DNA from: a virus
Reading direction: 5' to 3' (one strand)
IMG/VR virus record: IMGVR_UViG_3300033153_004644
Coordinates: 1 to 40,376 of that record
Length of the DNA stretch: 40,376 nucleotides
Positions 1 through 6,030 of this stretch are shown here, piece after piece. Numbering within the stretch: the first letter of the stretch is position 1; every line of letters begins with the position of its first letter. The notes beneath the pieces were generated by a model. That model did not search any database, was not told the origin of the DNA, and was given only the letters and a program-made list of their open reading frames with translations. The position numbers and the translations under genes are program-made.

Positions 1-89
1 TATTCCCCGTAGGTACTTTAATGTTTTTTAAAATTTCCATCGCTTCGCTTTTTATTTTAGTATTTCAATTGTAATTCATCTGTTAATTA

Positions 90-116
90 GCACGTTACAT
101 ATGCTTACCGTTATGG
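90..116 (-). repeat. Cassette-like intergenic element A
   Basis: Read leftward, the element starts at the stop codon of the 121-residue gene (CCATAACGG, the TAA being the stop), continues through GCATATG and ends in GTAACGTGC. Related elements follow the other three leftward genes. The copy at 798-825 shares ACGG, GCA and GTAACGTGC in the same order. It resembles the recombination or intergenic elements that follow small cassette genes in Bacteroidota, but it is too degenerate to call a true attC site. Confidence 0.45.
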
Positions 117-476
117 AGCATTCTCTGTGTCAAATAATCTATATGCATCATCATAACTAATACCCTCTCCATGTTCTAGATCGAATGTGGTTGTATATAA
201 TCTACATCCAACATTGTGAGAATATTTTCTTTTACTCCATAACATAAACTGAATTGAACGCTCCATAACATCAGGTAATATTGCATTACTTTCACTCGTT
301 TCAGATTTTTGCCCTAGTAAATCATTTTTAAATGCTTCTATCATTTTATCAAACATTGACTTATACCATTTAAGTTCTTTATGTGTATACCCACAATATT
401 CTAATTTAAAGCTTTGTTGTTTATAAAAAACTGTAACAACTTTTTTACCTCCTATTTTTTCAATCTTTGTTTTCAT
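111..476 (-). CDS. Hypothetical protein, last of the left-end leftward genes
   Basis: A 121-residue soluble protein without a recognised family. It begins with a lysine-rich stretch (MKTKIEKIGGKK). A central aromatic and lysine-rich part contains YCGYTHKELKWYK, and the acidic end reads YDDAYRLFDTENAP. No signal peptide or membrane segment is visible. It is the fourth of four short same-strand genes. Its neighbours are separated by 60-140 nt spacers, which is looser than the packing in the rightward operons and suggests independent acquisition. Its stop codon lies inside a repeated element. The ATG at 476 has only A/T-rich sequence upstream, as expected for this host group. Confidence 0.65.
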   Translation of the reverse strand: MKTKIEKIGGKKVVTVFYKQQSFKLEYCGYTHKELKWYKSMFDKMIEAFKNDLLGQKSETSESNAILPDVMERSIQFMLWSKRKYSHNVGCRLYTTTFDLEHGEGISYDDAYRLFDTENAP

Positions 477-530
477 AGCTCATAAATTGTTTGTTAATAT
501 TCTCGTATTTAATTCATTAGTTTTCAATCA

Positions 531-561
531 GTAACGCCAATATACCTGAGTGCCGTTAGGG
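531..561 (-). repeat. Cassette-like intergenic element B
   Basis: Read leftward this is CCCTAACGGC, a 14-nt spacer, then GCGTTACTG. The TAA of the first block is the stop codon of the 62-residue gene. The two ends form an imperfect inverted repeat (TAACGGC with GCGTTA). The position and the TAACGG core match the elements at 90, 798 and 1151. Confidence 0.45.
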
Positions 562-744
562 GTAATCCCTTTGCCCTTGCTCTTTAATAAATTTATGGTA
601 TGCATTCCAAGCTTTTATCTGATCTTCTAATATGTCAGGGTCGCAAGGGCTTTCTTCGTTACAGGTTTCAGCTAATTCACAACGTTTAGCCCAATAATTA
701 TCAGGGACAACCCCTAACAAGGCTTCATTATCAAAATTTTCCAT
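556..744 (-). CDS. Small acidic hypothetical protein
   Basis: A 62-residue acidic protein starting MENFDNEALLGVVPDNYW. It has three cysteines (CELAETCNEESPC) and a C-terminal helix rich in aromatic residues (IKAWNAYHKFIKEQGQ). The cysteine spacing does not make a recognisable zinc finger. The start is preceded by an A-rich tract and no Shine-Dalgarno sequence. No function is assigned. It belongs to the loosely spaced leftward set of the left end. Confidence 0.6.
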   Translation of the reverse strand: MENFDNEALLGVVPDNYWAKRCELAETCNEESPCDPDILEDQIKAWNAYHKFIKEQGQRDYP

Positions 745-797
745 TTCTTTTTTTTTATTTAAATTAGTACTCGTTTATATTTTCGTGCTAAATAGTC

Positions 798-825
798 GCA
801 CGTTACTTATTGCCAGACCGTAAAC
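798..825 (-). repeat. Cassette-like intergenic element C
   Basis: Read leftward the element is TTTACGG, then TCTGGCA, then GTAACGTGC, starting about 8 nt after the stop of the zinc-ribbon gene. The last five bases (CGTGC) pair with GCACG at 784-788 (top-strand arms 784-788 and 798-802), which gives a short hairpin. It shares its order of blocks with element A. Confidence 0.45.
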
Positions 826-832
826 AATAAAA

Positions 833-1057
833 TTATTGTACCATATTTGGCTCAGGCGGTATATTTTCATAATCGCTGTATTTAACTTTATTGCATTTAT
901 TACACTTCCATTCGTACTCAGTTAATAAGCCAAACATTCCATTACTTCTTTGTTTTTGTATTTGTGGTTTAACCCAGTAATGTATACAAAATAATCTTTT
1001 TAGTATCATAATTTTACAGTCGTTTCGTTCCACTTCACTTTTATAACAACACATCAT
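833..1057 (-). CDS. Small zinc-ribbon-like protein
   Basis: A 74-residue protein. The clearest feature is a CxxC knuckle in WKCNKCNKVKY near residues 51-59. Earlier cysteines (MMCCYKS, CIHYW) could provide the second pair of zinc ligands, although the spacing is not a classical ribbon. The second in-frame methionine (MILKRLFCIHYW, residue 17) is an alternative start. It may be a DNA- or RNA-binding accessory protein by analogy with other phage zinc ribbons, but the partner is unknown. Confidence 0.6.
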   Translation of the reverse strand: MMCCYKSEVERNDCKIMILKRLFCIHYWVKPQIQKQRSNGMFGLLTEYEWKCNKCNKVKYSDYENIPPEPNMVQ

Positions 1058-1150
1058 AAATAATAAATTACTTACTTTGTGCTTTCAATTCTTCACTATA
1101 CATAACACGGTATGTATTTTATTTTCGTTTAAAAATTTTCCGTAATCAAA

Positions 1151-1183
1151 GGCAAACTAACCATATGCCGAACCCGTTAGGGT
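1151..1183 (-). repeat. Cassette-like intergenic element D
   Basis: Read leftward the element is CCCTAACGGGTTCGGCATATGG followed by TTAG, about 20 nt after the stop of the HTH gene. CTAAC at 1157-1161 and GTTAG at 1176-1180 form an inverted repeat. The TAACGG and GCATATG blocks are shared with element A. The terminal GTTAGGG resembles the GTTRRRY end of integron attC sites with one mismatch. Confidence 0.45.
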
Positions 1184-1200
1184 TCAATTGACCGCAATCC

Positions 1201-1401
1201 TCACTTAATTTTAATCAAATAATTTAAAAACATATATCTATTGTGTATTATTCTGTAGATAGTATTATATTTCAGTTCCGGGTAATATTCTTGTATTTTT
1301 TTTATCTTTAAACCCTGTTCAAAACTCATTTTTTTTATATGTAATGCCTGTCTATCACTTACTACTGACTTACCGTTTTTCTCTCCTTTATTCTTTTCCA
1401 T
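1201..1401 (-). CDS. Small HTH protein, candidate repressor of the lysogeny side
   Basis: The chosen start (MEKNKGEKNG) gives 66 residues. The C-terminal half (FEQGLKIKKIQEYYPELKYN, then TIYRIIHNRY) reads as a helix-turn-helix of the type in which a recognition helix follows a short turn, similar to transposase or resolvase HTH units. A GTG 18 nt further upstream is open, but a promoter covers those codons (TATCTTTG at 1413-1406), so the ATG is preferred. The expected transcription start falls at or within a few bases of this ATG, implying a leaderless mRNA. The divergent position facing the rightward early genes suggests a lysogeny regulator. The role is inferred from position and fold only. 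Confidence 0.6.
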   Translation of the reverse strand: MEKNKGEKNGKSVVSDRQALHIKKMSFEQGLKIKKIQEYYPELKYNTIYRIIHNRYMFLNYLIKIK

Positions 1402-1405
1402 GACA

Positions 1406-1437
1406 CAAAGATAGAACACTATAATTTAATAAACAAA
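1406..1437 (-). promoter_or_regulatory. Leftward promoter of the HTH gene
   Basis: On the minus strand: TTTG (1437-1434), a 20-nt spacer, then TATCTTTG (1413-1406). This matches the Bacteroidota -33/-7 consensus (TTTG, TAnnTTTG). The start codon at 1401 lies 5 nt beyond the -7 box, which indicates leaderless transcription. Confidence 0.75.
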
Positions 1438-1446
1438 TCTAAGTTG

Positions 1447-1465
1447 CGTTATTAACGTGTGTTAA
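1447..1465. promoter_or_regulatory. Overlapping palindromes, candidate operator
   Basis: CGTTA-T-TAACG (1447-1457) and TTAAC-GTGT-GTTAA (1452-1465) overlap between the divergent HTH gene and the first rightward gene. Both are perfect within their arms. They lie just upstream of the leftward -33 box. A weak rightward -7-like sequence (TTCGTTTG, 1487-1494) follows. The arrangement fits a repressor-controlled divergent switch, but binding is inferred. Confidence 0.45.
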
Positions 1466-1546
1466 AGAACATGAAATTATTTTACGATTTCGTTTGTGCG
1501 TGTCAAATATTTTTCCGATATTGCACTAAATTTAAAACATAAAACT

Positions 1547-1717
1547 ATGGATAGTGTAATTAAAAGGTCGTTTGATGAAATCGGTAATAAGTTCAATCCA
1601 GTTAAAGAAGAAAATTATTTTTGCGATAACTGTAATGATTATATAAAGGAGTCAAGAGTTGAATGGAAAAACGATACTCCGATTTGCCCAGTATGTGAAA
1701 ATGAAATCAAACTGTAA
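1547..1717 (+). CDS. Small two-knuckle zinc-ribbon protein
   Basis: A 56-residue protein starting MDSVIKRSFDEIGNKF. It contains two CxxC knuckles (FCDNCNDY and CPVCENE), 19 residues apart, the pattern of a zinc ribbon. A GTG at 1496 opens the same frame 17 codons earlier, but it would place the start next to the operator region; the ATG preceded by an A-rich tract is preferred. It is the first rightward gene beyond the divergent switch and lies 11 nt before the ERF gene. It may be an early regulator or a recombination accessory protein. Confidence 0.6.
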   Translation: MDSVIKRSFDEIGNKFNPVKEENYFCDNCNDYIKESRVEWKNDTPICPVCENEIKL

Positions 1718-1728
1718 TAATATAAGAT

Positions 1729-2298
1729 ATGGAAATTTACAAAAAAATTGCGAAAGCAAAAGAAGAGATTAAGAAAACTGATCTTAAAAAAGCAGGACAT
1801 AATGATTATAGTAAGTATGATTATTTCACGCCGGATCAAATAGAATTATTAGTATTTGGAGCGTGTAGCAATAATAAACTTATGACTACATTTAATCTGA
1901 AAAGAAACGAATTCGGTATTTATGGAATATTGTCTGTAATTGATATTGATACTTTCGAGAAGGTAGAATATGAAATGGCTACAGATATTCCTACAATAAC
2001 AGCTACCAATATAGCTCAACAATTAGGTGGTTGTATGACTTATACTGAACGTTATTTAAAAATGTCAGCTTTTGGAATATCAGAAAACACATTAGATCCT
2101 GACTCTAATTCAAAACCTAAAAACACAACCAAAACTAAACCAACAACCAATAACAATGATTTAGTAAAGGCATTAAAAGAACTTGGAGATTGCGTAAGTG
2201 TTGACCAAGTTAAAAAGTGCTGGACTAAATATAAGGAATTCCAGTCACACGAAACATTTAAATTAAAAAAAGAAAACCTAAAAAAAGAATTATCATGA
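1729..2298 (+). CDS. erf: ERF-family single-strand annealing protein
   Basis: A 189-residue recombinase. The diagnostic block lies at residues 88-117 (TITATNIAQQLGGCMTY followed by TERYLKMSAFGI), matching the GSxxTYxxRYxLxxxxGI signature of ERF annealing proteins. Residues 120-145 form a Ser/Thr/Asn/Lys-rich linker before a helical C-terminal tail. ERF proteins form rings on single-stranded DNA and promote strand annealing during phage replication, circularisation and recombination. The gene overlaps the next start by ATGA (2295-2298). It heads a compact cassette with a DUF1367 protein and an SSB-tailed protein, which strengthens the assignment. Confidence 0.85.
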   Translation: MEIYKKIAKAKEEIKKTDLKKAGHNDYSKYDYFTPDQIELLVFGACSNNKLMTTFNLKRNEFGIYGILSVIDIDTFEKVEYEMATDIPTITATNIAQQLGGCMTYTERYLKMSAFGISENTLDPDSNSKPKNTTKTKPTTNNNDLVKALKELGDCVSVDQVKKCWTKYKEFQSHETFKLKKENLKKELS

Positions 2299-2762
2299 AC
2301 GCACTATCAGTAGTAAAATTATTACCTGAGAATAACGAGCAAGTTATTAAATTTTCAAAAGATATTACAAATGTAATAGACTCAGGCGAAATTAATCCTT
2401 TAGATGTATTATTATGTATTAGGGGATTTGAAAAAGTTATTAAAAACATCAAAGACAATTTAAACGATTTAGCTATTGACGAATTAGATAAGTATTCCGA
2501 AAAGGATATAAAATACAAAGGAGCTACTTTAAACAAAGTTAATACAGGTGTTAAGTACGACTATTCGAATTGTGGGGATGAAGAATACGTCTCTTTAAAA
2601 ACAAAAGAAACCACGGTTAAAAATGATATTAAATCTAGGGAAACATTTTTGAAATCATTAACAGCCATGACTAGCCTCAATAATTTAGATACTGGTGAAA
2701 TGATGGAAATTTACCCACCTTCAAAAACCAGTACAACAACAGCAAAAGTAATTCTAGGATAA
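2295..2762 (+). CDS. Recombination-cassette protein of unknown function
   Basis: A 155-residue protein that I do not recognise with certainty. The N-terminal half is helical and acidic (residues 1-70). A middle segment, YKGATLNKVNTGVKYDYSNC, resembles part of phage proteins often found beside annealing proteins. The end is Ser/Thr rich. It is translationally coupled to the ERF gene (ATGA overlap) and to the DUF1367 gene (TAATG overlap). The context suggests a role with the annealing protein, perhaps a nuclease inhibitor or ssDNA-handling factor. Confidence 0.65.
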   Translation: MNALSVVKLLPENNEQVIKFSKDITNVIDSGEINPLDVLLCIRGFEKVIKNIKDNLNDLAIDELDKYSEKDIKYKGATLNKVNTGVKYDYSNCGDEEYVSLKTKETTVKNDIKSRETFLKSLTAMTSLNNLDTGEMMEIYPPSKTSTTTAKVILG

Positions 2763-3178
2763 TGAAATTCTTAGTTAAAAAAACTATATACGGACTTGTA
2801 CCTGTTTTTAATTCAGACCACGAAAAGCTAAAAGAGTCTAAATTAAAGATAGGTGAAGTCTACGAGGTGGATATTAAGAAAAAAAGAAATTATCAATTTC
2901 ACAAAAAATACTTTGCATTACTTAATTTATGTTTTGAAAATCAAGAGCATTTTGAATTATTTGATGATCTTAGAGATTACGTGACTGTTAAATCTGGATA
3001 TTATAGAAAAATTACAATGCCTAACGGATATGAAGATATAAAACCTAAGTCAATAAGTTTTGCAAAAATGGACGAAATAGAGTTTGATGATTTATATCAA
3101 AAAACTATTACGGTTGTTTGTAATTTTATAGGAATAGAAAAAGAAGAATTGTTAAACGAAATATTAAATTTTACTTAA
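2762..3178 (+). CDS. DUF1367 family protein
   Basis: A 138-residue protein recognised by the segment KKKRNYQFHKKYFALLNLCF (residues 39-58), followed by acidic and aromatic residues and YVTVKSGYY. This is the conserved core of DUF1367, a phage family of unknown biochemistry found in replication and recombination cassettes of tailed phages. It starts at the ATG overlapping the previous stop by one base and ends 1 nt before the SSB-like gene. The family identity is reasonably sure. Confidence 0.75.
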   Translation: MKFLVKKTIYGLVPVFNSDHEKLKESKLKIGEVYEVDIKKKRNYQFHKKYFALLNLCFENQEHFELFDDLRDYVTVKSGYYRKITMPNGYEDIKPKSISFAKMDEIEFDDLYQKTITVVCNFIGIEKEELLNEILNFT

Positions 3179-3179
3179 A

Positions 3180-3461
3180 ATGACAGAAAAAATCTATTGC
3201 GGCAACGCCCGAATAATTAACACTCAATATGGAGAGTTAACAAAAGTATCATTTTCGAAAGAAGATATTAATAAAATGGTTAATCACATGAAGTCTGAAA
3301 ATTCAGATTGGATTAATTTAGTAGTTAAGGAAAAGAAGACTAAAACCGAAGGTAAGCCGACTCATTATTTAGAAGTTGATACGTGGAAACCAAATGCGAA
3401 CAACGTTCAAAATAATACTAATTTCGACAGCGAACCTGACGGGGATGGATTACCTTTTTAA
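3180..3461 (+). CDS. Small protein with an SSB-like acidic tail
   Basis: A 93-residue protein. Residues 1-65 contain alternating strands (KIYCGNARIINTQYGELTKV, WINLVVKEKK, THYLEVDTWKP) compatible with a shortened OB fold. A flexible Asn-rich linker leads to the end DGDGLPF. This end resembles the DDDIPF tip of bacterial SSB, which recruits replication and repair partners. It is shorter than a normal SSB (about 150-180 residues). The likely role is ssDNA binding alongside ERF; a DNA-free decoy for SSB partners is the alternative. A promoter/terminator hairpin follows. Confidence 0.6.
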   Translation: MTEKIYCGNARIINTQYGELTKVSFSKEDINKMVNHMKSENSDWINLVVKEKKTKTEGKPTHYLEVDTWKPNANNVQNNTNFDSEPDGDGLPF

Positions 3462-3476
3462 AAAGGTAGAAAAATA

Positions 3477-3508
3477 TTTGATTAATTCCTTCCTTTTTAA
3501 TATCTTTG
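3477..3508 (+). promoter_or_regulatory. Promoter of the HNH endonuclease gene
   Basis: TTTG (3477-3480), a 20-nt spacer and TATCTTTG (3501-3508), a perfect Bacteroidota-type promoter. Unlike the phage's other rightward promoters it lacks a G directly before the -7 box. The last base of the -7 box is the first base of the downstream hairpin arm. Confidence 0.75.
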
Positions 3509-3526
3509 GAAGGAATTAAATTTTTT
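3482..3526 (+). terminator. 12-bp hairpin with T tract, overlapping a promoter
   Basis: TTAATTCCTTCC (3482-3493) and GGAAGGAATTAA (3508-3519) pair perfectly around a 14-nt loop, followed by TTTTTT (3521-3526). It should terminate the ERF-SSB transcript. The loop also holds the -7 box of the next gene, so the hairpin could influence initiation as DNA or be bound as an operator. Confidence 0.65.
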
Positions 3527-3531
3527 AAATT

Positions 3532-4041
3532 ATGGATACAATAGTTTGCACTCTATGCAGTGTTGAAAAAAAATTAAGTGAATTCTACAAAAACAAAGGA
3601 ATGCCATCTGGTTATGCAAACCAATGTAAAGAATGTGTAAAAGAAAGAGCTAAAAAAAGAGATGTTAGATTGAGAAAAAACCCTAAATGGGTTGAAGCAG
3701 AAAAAAAAAGATCTAGGGAAAAATACAAAAGATTAGGATATTGCGAAAAGCAAAAAGAGTGGGATAAAAAAAGACCATGGAGTAAAAATCAAGAATACAA
3801 AAACTTGAACAGAAATTTAAGAATTAACGGATTGTTAAAAAAAGGCGAAATTGCACACCATTGGAATTACAATTTTATTAAAGATGTATTTATTTTAGAT
3901 AAGAGGTTACACAAAAAATTACATAGGTATCTAATTATAGATAACGATACATTTTGCTTTAAAACAATTGAGGGGACTTTGTTGAATACAAGAAAAAAGC
4001 ATAAAGATTACATTGAAATTATAGAAAACCTAAGTATTTAA
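3532..4041 (+). CDS. HNH-type homing endonuclease with zinc knuckles
   Basis: A 169-residue protein. The N terminus has CTLC (residues 6-9) and CKEC (32-35), the zinc-binding pattern of endonuclease VII-like and HNH phage enzymes. A long basic helical stretch follows. The catalytic region is EIAHHWNYNFIKDVFILDKR then LHKKLHRYL, with histidines 109, 110, 127 and 131 as likely catalytic or metal ligands. Such enzymes cut DNA and often spread by homing. The gene has its own promoter and sits between the recombination cassette and other nuclease genes, which fits a mobile insertion. Confidence 0.7.
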   Translation: MDTIVCTLCSVEKKLSEFYKNKGMPSGYANQCKECVKERAKKRDVRLRKNPKWVEAEKKRSREKYKRLGYCEKQKEWDKKRPWSKNQEYKNLNRNLRINGLLKKGEIAHHWNYNFIKDVFILDKRLHKKLHRYLIIDNDTFCFKTIEGTLLNTRKKHKDYIEIIENLSI

Positions 4042-4042
4042 A

Positions 4043-4291
4043 ATGAGATATTCATTAAGAAATCAGAAGAAGATTAGCAAGGCTTTAGGTGATAAGATAT
4101 TGAATAATATTATCAAGTCACTTAAAGTTGAGTTTAAGAAAACTGAACTTGATATACGTAGAGTTAATAACGATAAATACGATACTTTAATGATTAATGA
4201 TATAAATAATACGTGTGGCTTAATATCATTTTTTGTGATCGACTCTAAATATGATGTACTTAAATTAGCATTTAAAGAACATATAAATTAA
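4043..4291 (+). CDS. Small basic hypothetical protein
   Basis: An 82-residue protein, basic in the first third (MRYSLRNQKKISKALGDKIL), followed by alternating strand-like segments (KYDTLMINDINN and GLISFFVIDSKYDVLKL). No family is recognised. It starts 1 nt after the HNH stop and ends 2 nt before the DUF1064 gene, so it is part of the same transcript. Confidence 0.6.
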   Translation: MRYSLRNQKKISKALGDKILNNIIKSLKVEFKKTELDIRRVNNDKYDTLMINDINNTCGLISFFVIDSKYDVLKLAFKEHIN

Positions 4292-4293
4292 TT

Positions 4294-4647
4294 ATGAGTT
4301 ACTATCCAAAGAAAAATAAATATAACGCAAAATCAGCTAATTACAATGGCTATAATTACGATAGCAAATTAGAAGCGAGTTATGCAATGGATTTAGATTG
4401 GAAAATTAAAGCCGGTCTAGTTAATAGATTTGAACGTCAACATAAATTTGACCTTAGAGTTAACGATATTCATATTTGTAATTATTTCATTGATTTTAAA
4501 GTTTACTATACTGATGGACATATTGAGTATGTAGAAGTAAAAGGATTTGAAACAAATATATGGCTTTTGAAATGGAAAATTACTAAAGCTGTTTTTGGTG
4601 AACTGACTAAAGGTGAAGACTCTCAATTAGTATTATATAAAAAATAA
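4294..4647 (+). CDS. DUF1064 family endonuclease
   Basis: A 117-residue protein matching the phage DUF1064 family, with a PD-(D/E)XK nuclease-like fold. It has KYNAKSANYNGYNYDSKLEA, where the glutamate in SKLEASYA is the first acidic residue. FERQHKFDL, YFIDFKVYY and EYVEVKGFE supply the typical D and ExK residues. LLKWKITKAVFG is the closing helix. Family members are found in phage replication regions and may process branched DNA. No terminator hairpin follows; a promoter at 4654 begins the next unit. Confidence 0.75.
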   Translation: MSYYPKKNKYNAKSANYNGYNYDSKLEASYAMDLDWKIKAGLVNRFERQHKFDLRVNDIHICNYFIDFKVYYTDGHIEYVEVKGFETNIWLLKWKITKAVFGELTKGEDSQLVLYKK

Positions 4648-4653
4648 ACGTTC

Positions 4654-4684
4654 TTTGAATAATCGATAAATAATCGTATATTTA
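4654..4684 (+). promoter_or_regulatory. Rightward promoter with CG-extended -7 box
   Basis: TTTG (4654-4657), a 19-nt spacer ending in CG, then TATATTTA (4677-4684). It drives a transcript that starts with a structured segment, a 32-codon frame and the NUMOD4 remnant. Confidence 0.7.
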
Positions 4685-4688
4685 CATT

Positions 4689-4782
4689 GCAGTTCAGTTA
4701 TGAAAAAAATAAAACCCATATTATTCACATTGCCTAAAGTACAATATTGTACTACTGGACTGCCTTTGTGTTTAGTATGGGT
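4689..4782 (+). promoter_or_regulatory. Structured leader with interleaved helices
   Basis: Three pairings are visible: GCAGTTCAGT (4689-4698) with ACTGGACTGC (4754-4763, one G-U pair); CCCATA (4715-4720) with TATGGG (4776-4781); and a perfect 16-bp palindrome, AGTACAATATTGTACT (4738-4753). The first two interleave, so they form either a pseudoknot or two alternative states. No known riboswitch class was recognised. Confidence 0.4.
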
Positions 4783-4798
4783 GTTTTGTTATGAGTAA
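4700..4798 (+). CDS. 32-residue peptide, possible leader peptide
   Basis: The frame starts ATGAAAAAAATAAAACCC 16 nt after the promoter and encodes MKKIKPILFTLPKVQYC followed by TTGLPLCLVWVFCYE. It is hydrophobic at the end and has three cysteines. It overlaps the NUMOD4 remnant start by 8 nt, so coupled translation is possible. The frame coincides with the interleaved helices, so it could be a leader peptide, a small membrane-active protein or a chance opening. Confidence 0.4.
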   Translation: MKKIKPILFTLPKVQYCTTGLPLCLVWVFCYE

Positions 4799-4976
4799 AA
4801 AAGAAATTTGGAAAGATGTAAAAGATTATGAAGGCTTGTATCAGATTAGTAATTTAGGAAGGGAAATATGTTTGATAAACATACATCTACCTAATTTATG
4901 TTGTCTAACATACGAAATCAACTTGCATATTAAAATAATTTACCGAAATTGCAGTATTATTAATCAAAACAAATAA
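4791..4976 (+). pseudogene. NUMOD4 homing endonuclease remnant
   Basis: Residues 1-24 (MSKKEIWKDVKDYEGLYQ then ISNLGR) match the NUMOD4 DNA-recognition motif that begins many phage HNH homing endonucleases. After SNLGR the match ends abruptly. The remaining 37 codons (EICLINIHLPNLCC and so on) show no HNH residues. Intact family members run to roughly 150-200 residues. An inverted repeat at 4867-4883 (TATGTTT-GAT-AAACATA) lies at the break, consistent with a deletion end point. It may still make a short DNA-binding peptide. Confidence 0.65.
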
Positions 4977-4980
4977 AGCT

Positions 4981-5133
4981 ATGGAAGAATACAATTTATT
5001 ACAAGAGATTGAAAAACAGAAAAACCAGGTCAGTAATCTAGTTGACGGTATTGACTCAAATGGAGAATATGCAAATAAGGTATTAATTATTCGAGAAATG
5101 ATAACAGAATTAGTTAAACACTTAAATTCGTAA
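4981..5133 (+). CDS. Small helical hypothetical protein
   Basis: A 50-residue frame starting MEEYNLLQEIEKQKNQVSNL and ending ELVKHLNS, almost wholly helical, with a possible short coiled coil. It lies 3 nt before the next gene and has the AAAGCTATGG start context seen upstream of several other genes of this phage (for example 12004 and 12311), which favours a real gene. Function unknown. Confidence 0.55.
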   Translation: MEEYNLLQEIEKQKNQVSNLVDGIDSNGEYANKVLIIREMITELVKHLNS

Positions 5134-5136
5134 ACC

Positions 5137-5514
5137 ATGGAAATTAAATTAAGATTTAGCAGAGGTAAACTAGAAGCTAAAATTATTGAAGATTTTAAAA
5201 AAAGCATTGATTATTATTTAGATAACTATATCACAGAACTTGAATGTTTATTTACTGAGAAAATACACGGTCGTAATTATGATTTTGGTTTTATTTACCA
5301 TCCTGAAGCTAAAGAAGTTTACAAAGAAATATACTGTTATTTAGGTAAAAATATAGTTAAATTGACTTTGGTAAACTATAACCAAAATCCGAACGCCGAA
5401 ACCCTTTATAAAAAACTTGAAAAAATTATTGATTATGCAGAAAATGAGAAATTAGATATTAATGAAGCTGCAAGAAATATAGCAGACGATCAACAATATC
5501 ATAAACATCTTTAA
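5137..5514 (+). CDS. Hypothetical early protein
   Basis: A 125-residue soluble protein. The N terminus (MEIKLRFSRGKLEAKIIEDF) reads as a strand followed by a helix. The middle contains FGFIYHPEAKEVYKEIYCYL, and the C-terminal third is helical and acidic. No catalytic motif is recognised. It is packed tightly between two very small genes in the early operon. Confidence 0.6.
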   Translation: MEIKLRFSRGKLEAKIIEDFKKSIDYYLDNYITELECLFTEKIHGRNYDFGFIYHPEAKEVYKEIYCYLGKNIVKLTLVNYNQNPNAETLYKKLEKIIDYAENEKLDINEAARNIADDQQYHKHL

Positions 5515-5516
5515 AA

Positions 5517-5678
5517 ATGATACACAACATATACTATAAAGATGAACTGGAAAAGCAAATGCCAAAAGTTAGAAAGGCAATTGCGACTAGGAACTTGAAG
5601 GATAAAACCGGGTATTACATTAAAGTACCTGGAGCTATTGGAAATTTAAGAACATTTAAAACCAAAGATAATGAATAA
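5517..5678 (+). CDS. Small basic hypothetical protein
   Basis: A 53-residue basic protein, MIHNIYYKDELEKQMPKVRK at the start and IKVPGAIGNLRTFKTKDNE at the end. It starts 2 nt after the previous stop and overlaps the next gene by 8 nt, so translation is probably coupled. Its basic charge would suit nucleic-acid binding, but no motif is visible. Confidence 0.55.
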   Translation: MIHNIYYKDELEKQMPKVRKAIATRNLKDKTGYYIKVPGAIGNLRTFKTKDNE

Positions 5679-6030
5679 CTGGAATAATAAAATAGCAGAG
5701 TCTACTTTTAAAAAGATATTGACTCTATTAATAGCAGAAGCAACAGCCACACAAATCTATTTAGAGTACGAATTAGACACTTATAGGTTAACTTATATAG
5801 TTGATAATACAACTTTGTATAAACTACCTAAAAAAGCAGATAATGTACTAAAAAAAGATATACTAACTCCATTAGCTTATGCTGATATGGATCATGAATT
5901 AGTAAAACTTGGATGTTCAGTAAGTGAATTGCAAAATATCCATCTCGAATTAAAACACCACATCGATAAAAAGCAAATCGAAAAAGATATTAAAGCAAAG
6001 GAGAAAGAAAGTAAATTAATACATGAATAA
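5671..6030 (+). CDS. Hypothetical helical protein
   Basis: A 119-residue mostly helical protein with a Lys/Glu-rich C-terminal helix (HIDKKQIEKDIKAKEKESKL) likely to be a coiled coil. No family recognised. It overlaps the previous gene by 8 nt and the methyltransferase start by one base (TAATG), so it may be expressed together with the methyltransferase. Confidence 0.6.
   Translation: MNNWNNKIAESTFKKILTLLIAEATATQIYLEYELDTYRLTYIVDNTTLYKLPKKADNVLKKDILTPLAYADMDHELVKLGCSVSELQNIHLELKHHIDKKQIEKDIKAKEKESKLIHE

Noticed and set aside
1487-1494. TTCGTTTG as the rightward -7 box of the divergent switch
   Set aside because: The second base departs from TAnnTTTG and no TTG lies at 18-21 nt upstream, so it was not listed as a promoter, although rightward transcription must begin near here or rely on a regulator.
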